From Rhodospirillales bacterium (GTDB lineage Bacteria > Pseudomonadota > Alphaproteobacteria > Rhodospirillales > WMHbin7): a DNA stretch of 64,000 nt. How positions within the stretch are numbered: position 1 is the first letter of the stretch; each line of letters starts with the position of its first letter. The stretch spans positions 16,601 through 80,600 of the forward strand of contig JACRPC010000013.1 in the NCBI GenBank assembly GCA_016214125.1, given 5' to 3'. Below the pieces are notes generated by a model. That model was given only the letters and a program-made list of their open reading frames with translations. It was not told where the DNA came from and made no database searches. Below are positions 18,581 through 26,918 of this stretch, one piece after another. The translations under genes and the position numbers were made by a program.

Positions 18581-18973
18581 ATGACCGCCGTCATCAGCGT
18601 TGAAGTCGCGCCCGGGGAACTGATCGACAAGATCGCCATTTTGGAAATCAAGATGAAGCGGATCGCCGACCCCGCCAAGCGGGCCAACGTCATGACCGAG
18701 CTTGAGGTGCTGGCCGCCACCCGCGACCGGGCGATCCCTCCCTCGGCCGAACTCGACCGCCTGGCGGCCGAGCTGGTGCGGGTCAACGAAGCGCTGTGGG
18801 TGATCGAGGACGACATCCGCGATTGCGAGCGCGCCAAGGATTTCGGCCCCCGCTTCATCGAGCTGGCGCGCGCCGTCTACATCACCAACGACGAGCGGGC
18901 CCGGCTCAAGCGCCAGATCAACGATCTGCTGGGCTCGCGCATCATCGAGGAGAAGTCCTACGCCCCCTACTGA
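18581..18973 (+). CDS. Small DUF6165-like protein
   Basis: 130 residues, ATG preceded by GGAGGAATC. The opening SVEVAPGELIDKIAILEIK and closing IIEEKSY match my memory of the DUF6165 family, small helical proteins found in polysaccharide and TPR-glycosyltransferase loci. It lies between two TPR-GT9 genes. Function is unknown. The next gene continues in the +1 frame immediately after this stop, with no normal start codon of its own. Confidence 0.65.
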   Translation: MTAVISVEVAPGELIDKIAILEIKMKRIADPAKRANVMTELEVLAATRDRAIPPSAELDRLAAELVRVNEALWVIEDDIRDCERAKDFGPRFIELARAVYITNDERARLKRQINDLLGSRIIEEKSYAPY

Positions 18974-20315
18974 CGCCGAAACCGAGCGCCTGTTCAAATC
19001 CGCGCTCAATCAGCACCGCCGAGGCAATCTCGGGCCGGCCGCCGATCTGTACGGTCAGGTCCTGGGGCGCGACGCCACCCATGCCGGCGCCTGGGCCAAT
19101 CTGGGCGTCGCCCTGCGCGCCCAGGGCAAGGCCAAGGCGGCGGCCGCCTGCCACACCCGCGCGCTGGCGCTCAAGCCCGACGAGCCGGGCACGCTGTCCA
19201 ACCTCGCCAACGCGTTGCGCGAGATCGGACGCTTCGATCTGGCGGAAACGGCGCTCACGCGCGCCACCCAGCTTCGGCCCAACGCCGCCGAATATTGGAA
19301 CAATCTGGGCCTGGTGATGCGCGATTCCAACCGGCCCGACGAATATCTGAAATGGGTCGAGAAGGCGCTCGAGCTGCGGCCCGACTATCCCGAGGCCAAG
19401 TGGGAACGCGCCCTGGCCCTGCTCACCTTGGGCGATTACGGGCGCGGCCTGCCGTCCTACGAGGCGCGCTGGGGGCTGGAGCGCAGCCCGCCCCGGACGT
19501 TCGACAAGCCGCGCTGGGACGGCCAGCCGCTTTCCGGCCAAACCTTGTTCCTGCATGACGAGCAGGGCTTCGGCGACGCCATCCAATTCGCCCGCTTCGC
19601 CGCCCAGGCGGCGGCCAGGGGCGCCCGAATCGTGCTCGAATGCCAGCCCGAGCTGATGCGCCTCTTCGCCTCGCTGCCGGGGGTGGCCGAGCTGGTGGCG
19701 CGCGGCGCTCCGGCGCCCGCCTTCGATTGCTACGCGCCGCTCCTAAGCCTGCCCGGCCTGTTCGGCACCACGCTCGACACCCTGCCGGCGCTGGTGCCCT
19801 ATCTCACCCCGCCCGAGGACCGCCCCGTCGTCCTGCCTGGCGAGCGGCGGCGCAAGATCGGCTTGGCCTGGGCGGGCAAGACCACGCCGCGCGACCGCTC
19901 GATCCCGCTTGCCCGCCTCATCGATCTCATGGGCGATCCGCGCCTGGCCTTCTATGGTCTTCAGGTCGGGCCGCACGCCGCCGACATCCAGGCCGAGGCG
20001 GCCGGGGCCTTGGTCACCGATCTGTCGGCGCATCTGACCGATTTCGCCGCCACCGCCGCGGTGCTGTCCCAGCTCGATCTCCTGGTCACCATCGACACCG
20101 CCATCGCCCATCTGGCGGGCGCCTTGGGCGTGCCCACTTACGTGTTGCTGCTTTACCATTCCGATTGGCGCTGGGGCGCCAGCGGCAGCGGCACGCCCTG
20201 GTACCCGTCGCTCAAGCTGTTCCGCCAAGCCCGCTTCGACGATTGGCAGGCGCCGCTTTTGGATGTGGCGCGCGAGCTGGGGCGGGTTGCCGAAGGCCAA
20301 CCGCCGCTCGGCTGA
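18972..20315 (+). CDS. Second TPR-GT9 glycosyltransferase-like protein (start codon unresolved)
   Basis: TPR-coding sequence in this frame begins at about 18972 (DAETERLFKSALNQHRRGNL), directly after the DUF6165-like stop. There is no ATG, GTG or TTG in frame between the upstream TGA at 18582 and TTG 19215. The latter would delete two TPR units; in-frame CTG 18990 is the nearest alternative. Domains: about four TPRs, then a GT9-like domain with HDEQGFGDAIQFARF and DLLVTIDTAIAHLAGAL, parallel to the upstream paralogue. A one-base loss in the CCCCC run at 18963-18967 would fuse it to the previous gene. The 3' end overlaps the opposing DUF123 gene by about 100 bases. Confidence 0.65.
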   Translation, partial: DAETERLFKSALNQHRRGNLGPAADLYGQVLGRDATHAGAWANLGVALRAQGKAKAAAACHTRALALKPDEPGTLSNLANALREIGRFDLAETALTRATQLRPNAAEYWNNLGLVMRDSNRPDEYLKWVEKALELRPDYPEAKWERALALLTLGDYGRGLPSYEARWGLERSPPRTFDKPRWDGQPLSGQTLFLHDEQGFGDAIQFARFAAQAAARGARIVLECQPELMRLFASLPGVAELVARGAPAPAFDCYAPLLSLPGLFGTTLDTLPALVPYLTPPEDRPVVLPGERRRKIGLAWAGKTTPRDRSIPLARLIDLMGDPRLAFYGLQVGPHAADIQAEAAGALVTDLSAHLTDFAATAAVLSQLDLLVTIDTAIAHLAGALGVPTYVLLLYHSDWRWGASGSGTPWYPSLKLFRQARFDDWQAPLLDVARELGRVAEGQPPLG

Positions 20316-20700
20316 GGCGAAAGGACGGGGGCAGCCGGACCAGATGGGCCGGACAATGAGGGCAATCGCTGGCGCCGAATCCGGGAACCGGAACCATTAC
20401 CCCCTTCAGGGCCAAGAGACGATCGATAAGCCGGCATTCCGTTTCGCCGGTAAAGGCCAGGCTTGCGATCGACGCCGCCCGATTGGTGAGATGGTCGATG
20501 TGCCAATGGACCGGCTTGTCCGGGCGGCGATGGCGAGCCAAACGGGCCTCGATCCCGCCCGGTCCCCAGGCGCTGCCCGCATAGGCATAAAGGCCGGGCG
20601 GAAGCTTCGTCCCTCGCATTCTCCCGGCATCGATCGTCACGCTCCTTTCCAGGCGAACGATCAGCAGATAGGCGCCCTTGTCGGCAAGCCGTTGTTTCAT
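20212..20700 (-). CDS. Stand-alone DUF123 (GIY-YIG-like) protein
   Basis: 162 residues. The core (about residues 8-120) carries DUF123 hallmarks: GAYLLIVRL, PPGLYAYAGSAWGPGG, RHRRPDKPVHWHIDHL and a C-terminal CPHCPAHL. DUF123 is a GIY-YIG-related nuclease-like domain, found alone in bacteria or fused to endonuclease III in archaea. The last 40 residues are a low-complexity tail that overlaps the 3' end of the opposite-strand TPR-GT9 gene. No clear Shine-Dalgarno is visible at ATG 20700. Identification by motif is good; activity is unproven. Confidence 0.75.
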   Translation of the reverse strand: MKQRLADKGAYLLIVRLERSVTIDAGRMRGTKLPPGLYAYAGSAWGPGGIEARLARHRRPDKPVHWHIDHLTNRAASIASLAFTGETECRLIDRLLALKGVMVPVPGFGASDCPHCPAHLVRLPPSFRLSRAAVGLRQPAPARAPHPKAAPANRRSGLGGTA

Positions 20701-20755
20701 TGACGAGAACCCTGAAATGTCCTGGGGCGGCGGCGGTTAAGGAAAGGTGAATCCC

Positions 20756-20793
20756 TGTGACCAAGATCACCCCGTCTAAGTGATCATGGTCAC
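20756..20793. promoter_or_regulatory. Two CRP/FNR-like operators in tandem
   Basis: Two half-symmetric sites with the pattern GTGA-N6-TCAC occur at 20757-20770 (preceded by T, so TGTGA-N6-TCAC) and 20780-20793. Centres are 23 bases apart, about two helix turns. The two sites are also near-perfect inverted copies of one another (14-base arms, one mismatch, 9-base spacer). They lie between the divergent DUF123 and FecR/RTX genes. A CRP/FNR-family activator is the natural reading; a single large hairpin is the alternative. Confidence 0.55.
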
Positions 20794-20807
20794 TTCCTCC
20801 ATGCGAC

Positions 20808-20855
20808 AATTCGCAGTAAAATTTACGCGAATTGATCCCGAAAGCGATCGGGAAT
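20808..20855 (+). promoter_or_regulatory. Two further inverted repeats in the leader of the RTX gene
   Basis: An imperfect palindrome at about 20808-20831 (ATTCGCAGTAAA / TTTACGCGAAT) is followed by a hairpin GATCCCGA-AAGCGA-TCGGGAATC ending about ten bases before the AAAGGA Shine-Dalgarno of the giant gene. They could be an operator and an mRNA leader structure. Seen directly in sequence; function is inference. Confidence 0.4.
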
Positions 20856-20868
20856 CAAGAAAGGAACC

Positions 20869-23800
20869 ATGGCCATGTCGATGCAGAACGGATCGAAGAT
20901 CGGCGAAGGGTCGGGCGCCAACGCCCGCACCCAGATCGTCGAGGCCCAGGCGGGGATGCCGGTGCGCATCCCCAACGAGACCTTGTTGGTCGGTTCCCAA
21001 TATTTGCGCTCGGGCCCCGATCTGTTGTTGGTCGGCGAGGATGGCGAGCAGGTGCTGGTGCGCGATTACTTCGCGTCCGACGTCACACCCGACCTCGTCA
21101 CCGACAATGGGGCACGCATCGCCGGCGATCTCGCCTTGAAGCTGGCGGGCGTGCTGGCGCCCGGTCAATACGCTCAGGCCGGCCGCGGCGCCGGCGCCGC
21201 AGCCGGCCAGCCGATCGGCAATGTCGAAACGGTGTCGGGATCGGTGCAGGTGACGCACGCCGACGGGTCCAAGGAGACCCTGAGCAAGGGCGCGCCGGTC
21301 TATCAAGGCGACGTGCTGCAAACGCCGCAAGGCGGCGGGGTCGGCATCCTCTTCATCGATAAAACCTCGCTCTCGCTGGGCGCCAGCGGCCGCATGGTCT
21401 TGGATCAGATGGTCTTCGATCCGGGCACCCTGTCGGGCAAATCGGCCTTCTCGCTGGTGCAGGGCACCTTCTCCTTCGTGTCGGGCCAGATTTCCAAGAC
21501 CGCGACTGACGCCATGGTGATCAAGACGCCGGTCGCCACCATCGGCATTCGCGGCACGCTGGGCACCGGCGGTTACTTTCCGCAGACCGGCTTGACGGCC
21601 GCCATCATGCCCGAGGGCGGGCAGACCACCGGCGAGATGTCGATCTCCAACGCCGGCGGCACCCAGGTGATCAACCAGCCCAACACCGGCATTCAGGTGG
21701 GCAGTTTCTTCTCGGCGCCGACGGCGCCCGTTGTTGTGCCGCCCGCTTTCATGGCGCAGGTGTTTGGCGCGGTGCTGAACGCGCTGCCGCCGACGCCGAT
21801 TTCGCCGACGGCAACCCAAGCCATTCAGCAGACCATCCAGTCGGCACCTGGCGGCATGCAAGGCGGCGGCCCCGGCGGCGGCCCGCAGGGCGGACCGGCC
21901 GCTATGCAAGGCGGCCCGGCTGGCCCCGGTGGCCCGGCTGGTCCGGGTGGTCCCGGCGGTCCGGGTGGTCCGGGTGGTCCGGGTGGCCCCGGTGGTCCGG
22001 CGGGTCCCGCCGGCATGGGCGGTCCGACGCCGGAAGCCTTGGCGGCGGCTGGTCTGGGTGGTGGCATGGCGGGCATGGGCGGTCCCGGCGGTCAGCCGGC
22101 GGCGGCCTTTGCCAATGCGGCGCAAGCGGCGATGAACGCCGCCATCGCCCAAGGCGCTTCGATTGAACAAGCGCAAGCAGCCGGCCTGCAGGCGCAACAA
22201 GCCTTCCAAGGCGCGTTGGCCCAAGGCGCCAACCCGCAGCAGGCGCTGTTGGCCGCCGGCCAGGCGGCGGTGCAAGCCGGTCTGATGGGCGGTCCGGGTG
22301 GTCCCGGCGGGCCGGGTGGTCCGGGCGGTCCGGCTGGTCCCGGCGCCAACCCCTTCGCGGTGGCGGCGGCGGGCGGCGTGGTTCAAATGGTTTCGGCGCT
22401 GACCGGTGCGGCCGTGCCGCCGGCCGGTCCGCCGGCGGGCTTTGGCGGCCCCGGTGGCCCTGGCGGTCCTGGCGGTCTTCCCGCTGGCCTTCCCGGTGGT
22501 CCGGGCGGTCCGGGTGGTCCGGGCGGTCCGGGTGGTCCAGGCGGCGCCATGGGTCCGGGGGGACCGGGTGGTCCTGGTGGTCCGGGCGATGCGCCGGGCG
22601 GTATGACGGCGGCACCAACCTTCGGTCCTCAGGGCATTCCTGGCTTCGTCACCGGCGGTCCTGGCACCTTCAGCGGCATGACGCCGGGAATCGGCGGGCC
22701 GGGAGCGCAGATCGGCGCCCAGATCGGGGCCGACATCGGCGCCCAAATCGGCGCCCAATATGGCAACGCCGCCTTGGGCGCCCAGCTCGGCGCCCAGCTC
22801 GGCGCCTTGATCGGAAGCGGCGCCTTTGGCGCCGGCGATCTAGCCAATCTGTTTAATTTCGGCGGCGCCAATATTTTTGGCGGCGCCAACATTTTTGGCG
22901 CTGGCTTTGGCCCCGGCTTTTTCGATCCCTTCGCGCCGCCGCCCCCGCCGCCCGAAAACAACGACGTCATCACCCCCGAGCACGACACGGTGGTGTTCGG
23001 CGAGACGCTGTTCGGCACGGCCGGCAACGACACGTTGCATGGCAACACTCAAAACACCGAATATGTTTTCGAACAAGCGACCGGCGCGGCCGGCAATCTG
23101 GGCGGCACCGATACGATTACCGACGCCGGCGGCCCCAACGACCGCATCACCTTCGAGAATCTGAACGGCGTCACCCTTTCGATGACCCAGCACCCGACCG
23201 ATTCGCTGTTCGTGCGCATTACCGCTTCGGGCAACGCCACCAGCACCATCGACCTTTCCAAGATGGTGGAAGACCTTCAGGCCTCGGATTCGCTGCTTGA
23301 CGTCAACCAGTATGCGGACAACGCCTTCATTCTTTCCGGCGCCACCGACATCACCAGCGGCGAATACGGCGTCATCCTGGCCGGCACCGACGGCACCGAT
23401 ACGCTCAATTCCGGCACCCTTCTTTACAACGGCGTCTCCACCTACAACAGTCTGGGCGCCAACCTGATCGGCAGCATGGTGTTCGGCCGCGACGGCGACG
23501 ACAACATCACCGGCTCGCTGGAAGGTGACGTGCTGGTGGGCGGTACCGGCAACGACACGCTTTTCGGCATGGCCGGCAGCGACAAGCTCTATGGCGGCAC
23601 CGGCAACGATACCTTGATGGGCGGGGCCGGCAATGACGGGCTTTTCGGTGGCGATGGTGACGATCTTTTCCAGGACGTGTTCGGCACCAACAGCGTTTCG
23701 GGCGGCGCGGGCACGGATACCCTTGACATCCAGACCAATGGGCCGGTGAGCGGTTACTCGTCCATCAACCTCAACAATGGAACCGGCACCCTCTACAACA

Positions 23801-26373
23801 GCGACGGCATCCAGGACGCCAGCTACAGCCTTGGCGGCATCGAGGTGATCAAGGGTACCAACTATGTCGACACCCTCACCGGCACCACCGGCAACGACAC
23901 CCTCTACGGCAACGCCGGCAACGATACGTTGAACGGCTATGGCGGCACCGATACGCTCTTGGGCGGCTCCGGCAACGACATCTTCCTCATCACCAATTCG
24001 CCGGCCACCGCCACCCTGACCATTTTCCAAGATAGCGGCGCCACCGGCTACACCGGCAACGACGTCAACGGCTTGGTCTGGGACGAGCTGTCGGTGGGCG
24101 CCACGCCCGACCAATTGGTCAACAGCATCACCCGCACCGGCAACGATCTGGTGGTGGGTTTCCGCGCCGGCGGCTCCTTCACCTTCAAGGACCAATATGC
24201 CGGCAGCGGCAACTACATCGCCTTCCTCACCGACAACAAGGCCAGCCCCTTCTCCTCCACCGATTTCGTCGCCAACAGCAACAACATGAGCGCCGCCACC
24301 ACCGACATGATGCTGGCGGCCACCAATGCCGCCAGCCATGTGCTGACCGGCGGCTCGGGCAACGACATGCTGGTCTGGGGCGGCGGCGCCACCCAGTCGC
24401 TTTATGGCGGCACCGGCAATGACGGGGTCGATTTCATCAACAGTTCGTTCGGCATTTCGATGCTGCTGACCGGCGGCACCGACAGCGTCACCGTCTTCAC
24501 CAACGCCGGCCAAACGACCTCGACCACCGCGACGATCGACAGCATCCGCGATGTTTACGGCTCCTTCGCCGGGGACTACATCACCGGCGACGCCGGCAAC
24601 AACGAGATCGAAGGCCGGGGCGGCGGCGATTCGCTGGATGGCGGCACCGGCAACGACTCGCTCAGCTATCATTGGTTCTACGGCACCACCGCATCCTCGG
24701 CCGGCGTCATCGCCTCGCTCACCGCGAACACCGCCACCTACACGGCGGGCGGCACCGCGGCCACCGACACGCTGGCCAATTTCGAAAATGTCGAGGGCTC
24801 GGATTTCAACGACACCCTCACCGGCACCACGGGCAACAACACGATCGAGGGCGGCAAGGGCGCCGATTCGCTCTCGGGGCTCAGCGGCACCGACATGGTG
24901 GCCTATTACGACGATCCGGCCGGGGTGAAGGTAAACCTCGCCGCCGCCTCGACCACCATGGGCTCGACCAGCGTGGCGGCCAATTCGGCGGTCGATGGCT
25001 GGGGCGACATTGACCAGTTCGCCGATACCTCGGGCATCTTCGGCGGCGCGTCGCCGCTTTCCGGCTTCGAGAACGTCCAGGGTACCAAATTCGCCGACTG
25101 GATCTTCGGCTCGGCCGCCAACAACACGCTCGACGGCGGCGCCGGCGACGACACGCTGTGGGGCGGCGGCGGCACCGACACGCTGGAGGGCGGCACCGGC
25201 AACGACATCGCCTATTACAACTTCGCCACGGCGGCGGTCACCCTGTCTTGGAGCGCCGGCGGCAGCGCCACCACCAGCGGCGCCTATACCGAAGCGCTTT
25301 CCAACGTCGAAGGCGCCATCGGCTCGACCTACAACGACACCTTCGAATTCACCACCTCGAACGTGGCGGCGGGCTGGAGCCTGAACGGCAACACCGGCAC
25401 CGACACCATCAACATCAAGACCGCGTCCACCGCCACCATGGCCTTCGACACCGCTACGGTCTCCGGCTTCGAGGCGCTCACCTTCGACGGCACCTCGGCG
25501 GCGGCCAACGGCGCCATCTTCACCGCCAGCCAGTTTTCCACCGTCTCCACGGTCTCCTTTGGCGCGATGAGCAACACCCTCACCGTGACCGCCGCCAGCG
25601 GCAACACCACCACCCAGGACTATTCCTCGAGCCTTACCTTCTCCAACTGGGGCAGCGCCGGCACTGACAGCTTCAGCGTGGTCGGTTCGGGCGGCAATGA
25701 TTACCTGAGGGGTGTCAACGGCGCCAACGGCGGCTCAGCCGTCCAGGTGTTGATCGGCGGCTCGGGCAACGACACCGTGCTGGGCGGTTCGGGGGTCGAT
25801 ACGCTCTATTCCGACGACACCGCGATGACCGGGACCGGGGCCAACACCCTTTCCGGCGGTGCTGGAGCCGACACCCTGTTTGGCGCCTCGGGCAACGACA
25901 CCTTGATCGGCGGCGTCGGCAACGATTACCTCGATTCCGGCAACGGCAATGACACCTTCTTCTTCTCCTCGTTCTTCAACGGCAGCTCGCAGACCACCAA
26001 TGTGTCGGGCTGGCACGAATTGGGCACCGACACCATCGCCAATTTCGCCAGCAACTTCGACAAGTTGATGCTGTCCAACACCGATTTCAGCCTGGGCAAC
26101 ACCGGCAGCCTGTCGATCACCGCCAACGCCTTGCAATATTTCGAGACCGCAACCGCGCTCTCGGGCACCGGCGTCGATCTGGGCGGCGGCGGCGATTCCT
26201 CGACCGGCGCGGCGGTCATCGTCGTTGGCGCCAGTTCGGGCACCGGCGGCGTCGATCTCTGGTACACCACCGACCAGACCAACGCCTCGACCAGCAATTC
26301 CTATCAGCTCGCCACCATCACCGGCATCAACACCACCAACATCGACGACACCAATTTCGCCAAGGCGGATTAG
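20869..26373 (+). CDS. Giant FecR / collagen-like / RTX-repeat surface or secreted protein
   Basis: 1834 residues, ATG after AAAGGA. Order of parts: residues 1-110, a short N-terminal module with GPDLLLVGEDGEQVLVRDYF; 120-230, a FecR-type domain (GSVQVTHADG, IKTPVATIGIRGT); about 328-390, 474-494 and 524-578, collagen-like Gly-Gly-Pro/Gly-Pro-Gly tracts separated by Ala/Gln-rich helices; 609-655, a GAQIG pentapeptide repeat; 690-1834, RTX-type calcium-binding nonapeptides (GGTGNDTL patterns) in several blocks. No Sec signal peptide is seen, consistent with type I secretion, but no TISS genes are in the window. Likely a large calcium-stabilised adhesin or surface layer component. Confidence 0.8.
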   Translation: MAMSMQNGSKIGEGSGANARTQIVEAQAGMPVRIPNETLLVGSQYLRSGPDLLLVGEDGEQVLVRDYFASDVTPDLVTDNGARIAGDLALKLAGVLAPGQYAQAGRGAGAAAGQPIGNVETVSGSVQVTHADGSKETLSKGAPVYQGDVLQTPQGGGVGILFIDKTSLSLGASGRMVLDQMVFDPGTLSGKSAFSLVQGTFSFVSGQISKTATDAMVIKTPVATIGIRGTLGTGGYFPQTGLTAAIMPEGGQTTGEMSISNAGGTQVINQPNTGIQVGSFFSAPTAPVVVPPAFMAQVFGAVLNALPPTPISPTATQAIQQTIQSAPGGMQGGGPGGGPQGGPAAMQGGPAGPGGPAGPGGPGGPGGPGGPGGPGGPAGPAGMGGPTPEALAAAGLGGGMAGMGGPGGQPAAAFANAAQAAMNAAIAQGASIEQAQAAGLQAQQAFQGALAQGANPQQALLAAGQAAVQAGLMGGPGGPGGPGGPGGPAGPGANPFAVAAAGGVVQMVSALTGAAVPPAGPPAGFGGPGGPGGPGGLPAGLPGGPGGPGGPGGPGGPGGAMGPGGPGGPGGPGDAPGGMTAAPTFGPQGIPGFVTGGPGTFSGMTPGIGGPGAQIGAQIGADIGAQIGAQYGNAALGAQLGAQLGALIGSGAFGAGDLANLFNFGGANIFGGANIFGAGFGPGFFDPFAPPPPPPENNDVITPEHDTVVFGETLFGTAGNDTLHGNTQNTEYVFEQATGAAGNLGGTDTITDAGGPNDRITFENLNGVTLSMTQHPTDSLFVRITASGNATSTIDLSKMVEDLQASDSLLDVNQYADNAFILSGATDITSGEYGVILAGTDGTDTLNSGTLLYNGVSTYNSLGANLIGSMVFGRDGDDNITGSLEGDVLVGGTGNDTLFGMAGSDKLYGGTGNDTLMGGAGNDGLFGGDGDDLFQDVFGTNSVSGGAGTDTLDIQTNGPVSGYSSINLNNGTGTLYNSDGIQDASYSLGGIEVIKGTNYVDTLTGTTGNDTLYGNAGNDTLNGYGGTDTLLGGSGNDIFLITNSPATATLTIFQDSGATGYTGNDVNGLVWDELSVGATPDQLVNSITRTGNDLVVGFRAGGSFTFKDQYAGSGNYIAFLTDNKASPFSSTDFVANSNNMSAATTDMMLAATNAASHVLTGGSGNDMLVWGGGATQSLYGGTGNDGVDFINSSFGISMLLTGGTDSVTVFTNAGQTTSTTATIDSIRDVYGSFAGDYITGDAGNNEIEGRGGGDSLDGGTGNDSLSYHWFYGTTASSAGVIASLTANTATYTAGGTAATDTLANFENVEGSDFNDTLTGTTGNNTIEGGKGADSLSGLSGTDMVAYYDDPAGVKVNLAAASTTMGSTSVAANSAVDGWGDIDQFADTSGIFGGASPLSGFENVQGTKFADWIFGSAANNTLDGGAGDDTLWGGGGTDTLEGGTGNDIAYYNFATAAVTLSWSAGGSATTSGAYTEALSNVEGAIGSTYNDTFEFTTSNVAAGWSLNGNTGTDTINIKTASTATMAFDTATVSGFEALTFDGTSAAANGAIFTASQFSTVSTVSFGAMSNTLTVTAASGNTTTQDYSSSLTFSNWGSAGTDSFSVVGSGGNDYLRGVNGANGGSAVQVLIGGSGNDTVLGGSGVDTLYSDDTAMTGTGANTLSGGAGADTLFGASGNDTLIGGVGNDYLDSGNGNDTFFFSSFFNGSSQTTNVSGWHELGTDTIANFASNFDKLMLSNTDFSLGNTGSLSITANALQYFETATALSGTGVDLGGGGDSSTGAAVIVVGASSGTGGVDLWYTTDQTNASTSNSYQLATITGINTTNIDDTNFAKAD
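21850..22605 (+). repeat. Collagen-like glycine/proline coding repeats inside the RTX gene
   Basis: Three tracts of GGTCCGGGTGGTCCGGGC-type codons encode Gly-Gly-Pro runs, separated by Ala/Gln helices. Codons alternate between GGT/GGC/GGG and CCG/CCC, so the DNA repeat is imperfect. Such tracts vary in length between strains and are easily mis-assembled. Confidence 0.85.
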
Positions 26374-26398
26374 AGGCCGGTTATCCCAACGCGCCCAA

Positions 26399-26425
26399 GG
26401 GCCGGGATCAACCCGGCCCTTTCGC
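26399..26425 (+). terminator. Rho-independent terminator after the RTX gene
   Basis: Perfect 8-base stem GGGCCGGG / CCCGGCCC with loop ATCAA, followed by TTTCGCTTTG. It lies 26 bases after the RTX stop. The stop codon of the convergent cysteine-rich gene (26408-26410) lies inside the hairpin loop and adjacent stem, so the two 3' ends share this structure. Confidence 0.75.
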
Positions 26426-26836
26426 TTTGTCCAAGCCACCGGCGACCGGATGGAAGGCCACTTGGTCCTTGGGGTTCTCGATCGCCTCGATGGCGGCCAG
26501 CAATTCCTTGTAGCGGGCGGTCCATTCGGGATGGCCGGGCTTCTCGCCCAGTTCGGCCATGCAGCAGGCATGAACCGAGCACATCGGCCGCAAATGCGGT
26601 TGGGCGATGCAGCCCTGGGGCCCCAAAAGCGGCAGGCGGGGATGGCCGGTCGGCTCCAGCGCGACACCCCATTTCGCCTGCGCCCAGCCGATCGCCATCT
26701 GGCAATAGGCGGGGTGGCAGCAATTGAAAGGCACCTTGCAGCCGGTGGCGCATTCCACCGCCGTATGGTCGGCCAGGGCGCGATAAAGCCCGATCAGGGC
26801 CAAGCGGGGATCGGGGCGGGGGTCGGTTTCGCTCAT
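26408..26836 (-). CDS. Small cysteine-rich protein, unknown function
   Basis: 142 residues with nine cysteines in two clusters: C29, C33, C39, C40, C45 (VECATGCKVPFNCCHPAYC) and C76, C86, C91, C92 (GCIAQPHLRPMCSVHACC), plus histidines nearby. The pattern suggests a Zn or Fe-S site but matches no family I can name. I preferred ATG 26836; the in-frame start at 26920 would overlap the divergent ettA start. Divergent from ettA, convergent with the RTX gene. Confidence 0.6.
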   Translation of the reverse strand: MSETDPRPDPRLALIGLYRALADHTAVECATGCKVPFNCCHPAYCQMAIGWAQAKWGVALEPTGHPRLPLLGPQGCIAQPHLRPMCSVHACCMAELGEKPGHPEWTARYKELLAAIEAIENPKDQVAFHPVAGGLDKAKGPG

Positions 26837-26918
26837 CGGGGCCAGGATAGCATCGGCGCCGGTTGCATCCCAGCCCGGCATTGGGTAGAAACGCACGCCC
26901 CTGGAAAGGATACGACGC

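Noticed and set aside
16667..19009. A 780-codon open frame on the minus strand
   Set aside because: Antisense to the TPR-GT9 and DUF6165-like genes, whose plus-strand products have clear repeats and motifs.
20776..24672. Two long minus-strand frames (660 and 610 codons) opposite the giant gene
   Set aside because: Their Arg/Thr/His-rich and Val/Gly/Ala-rich translations arise from the reverse of Gly-Pro and RTX repeats. The plus frame has a good Shine-Dalgarno and real domains.
23500..26000. Periodic DNA in the RTX region considered as a tandem or CRISPR-like repeat
   Set aside because: The period is that of glycine/aspartate-rich calcium-binding nonapeptides in a continuous coding frame.
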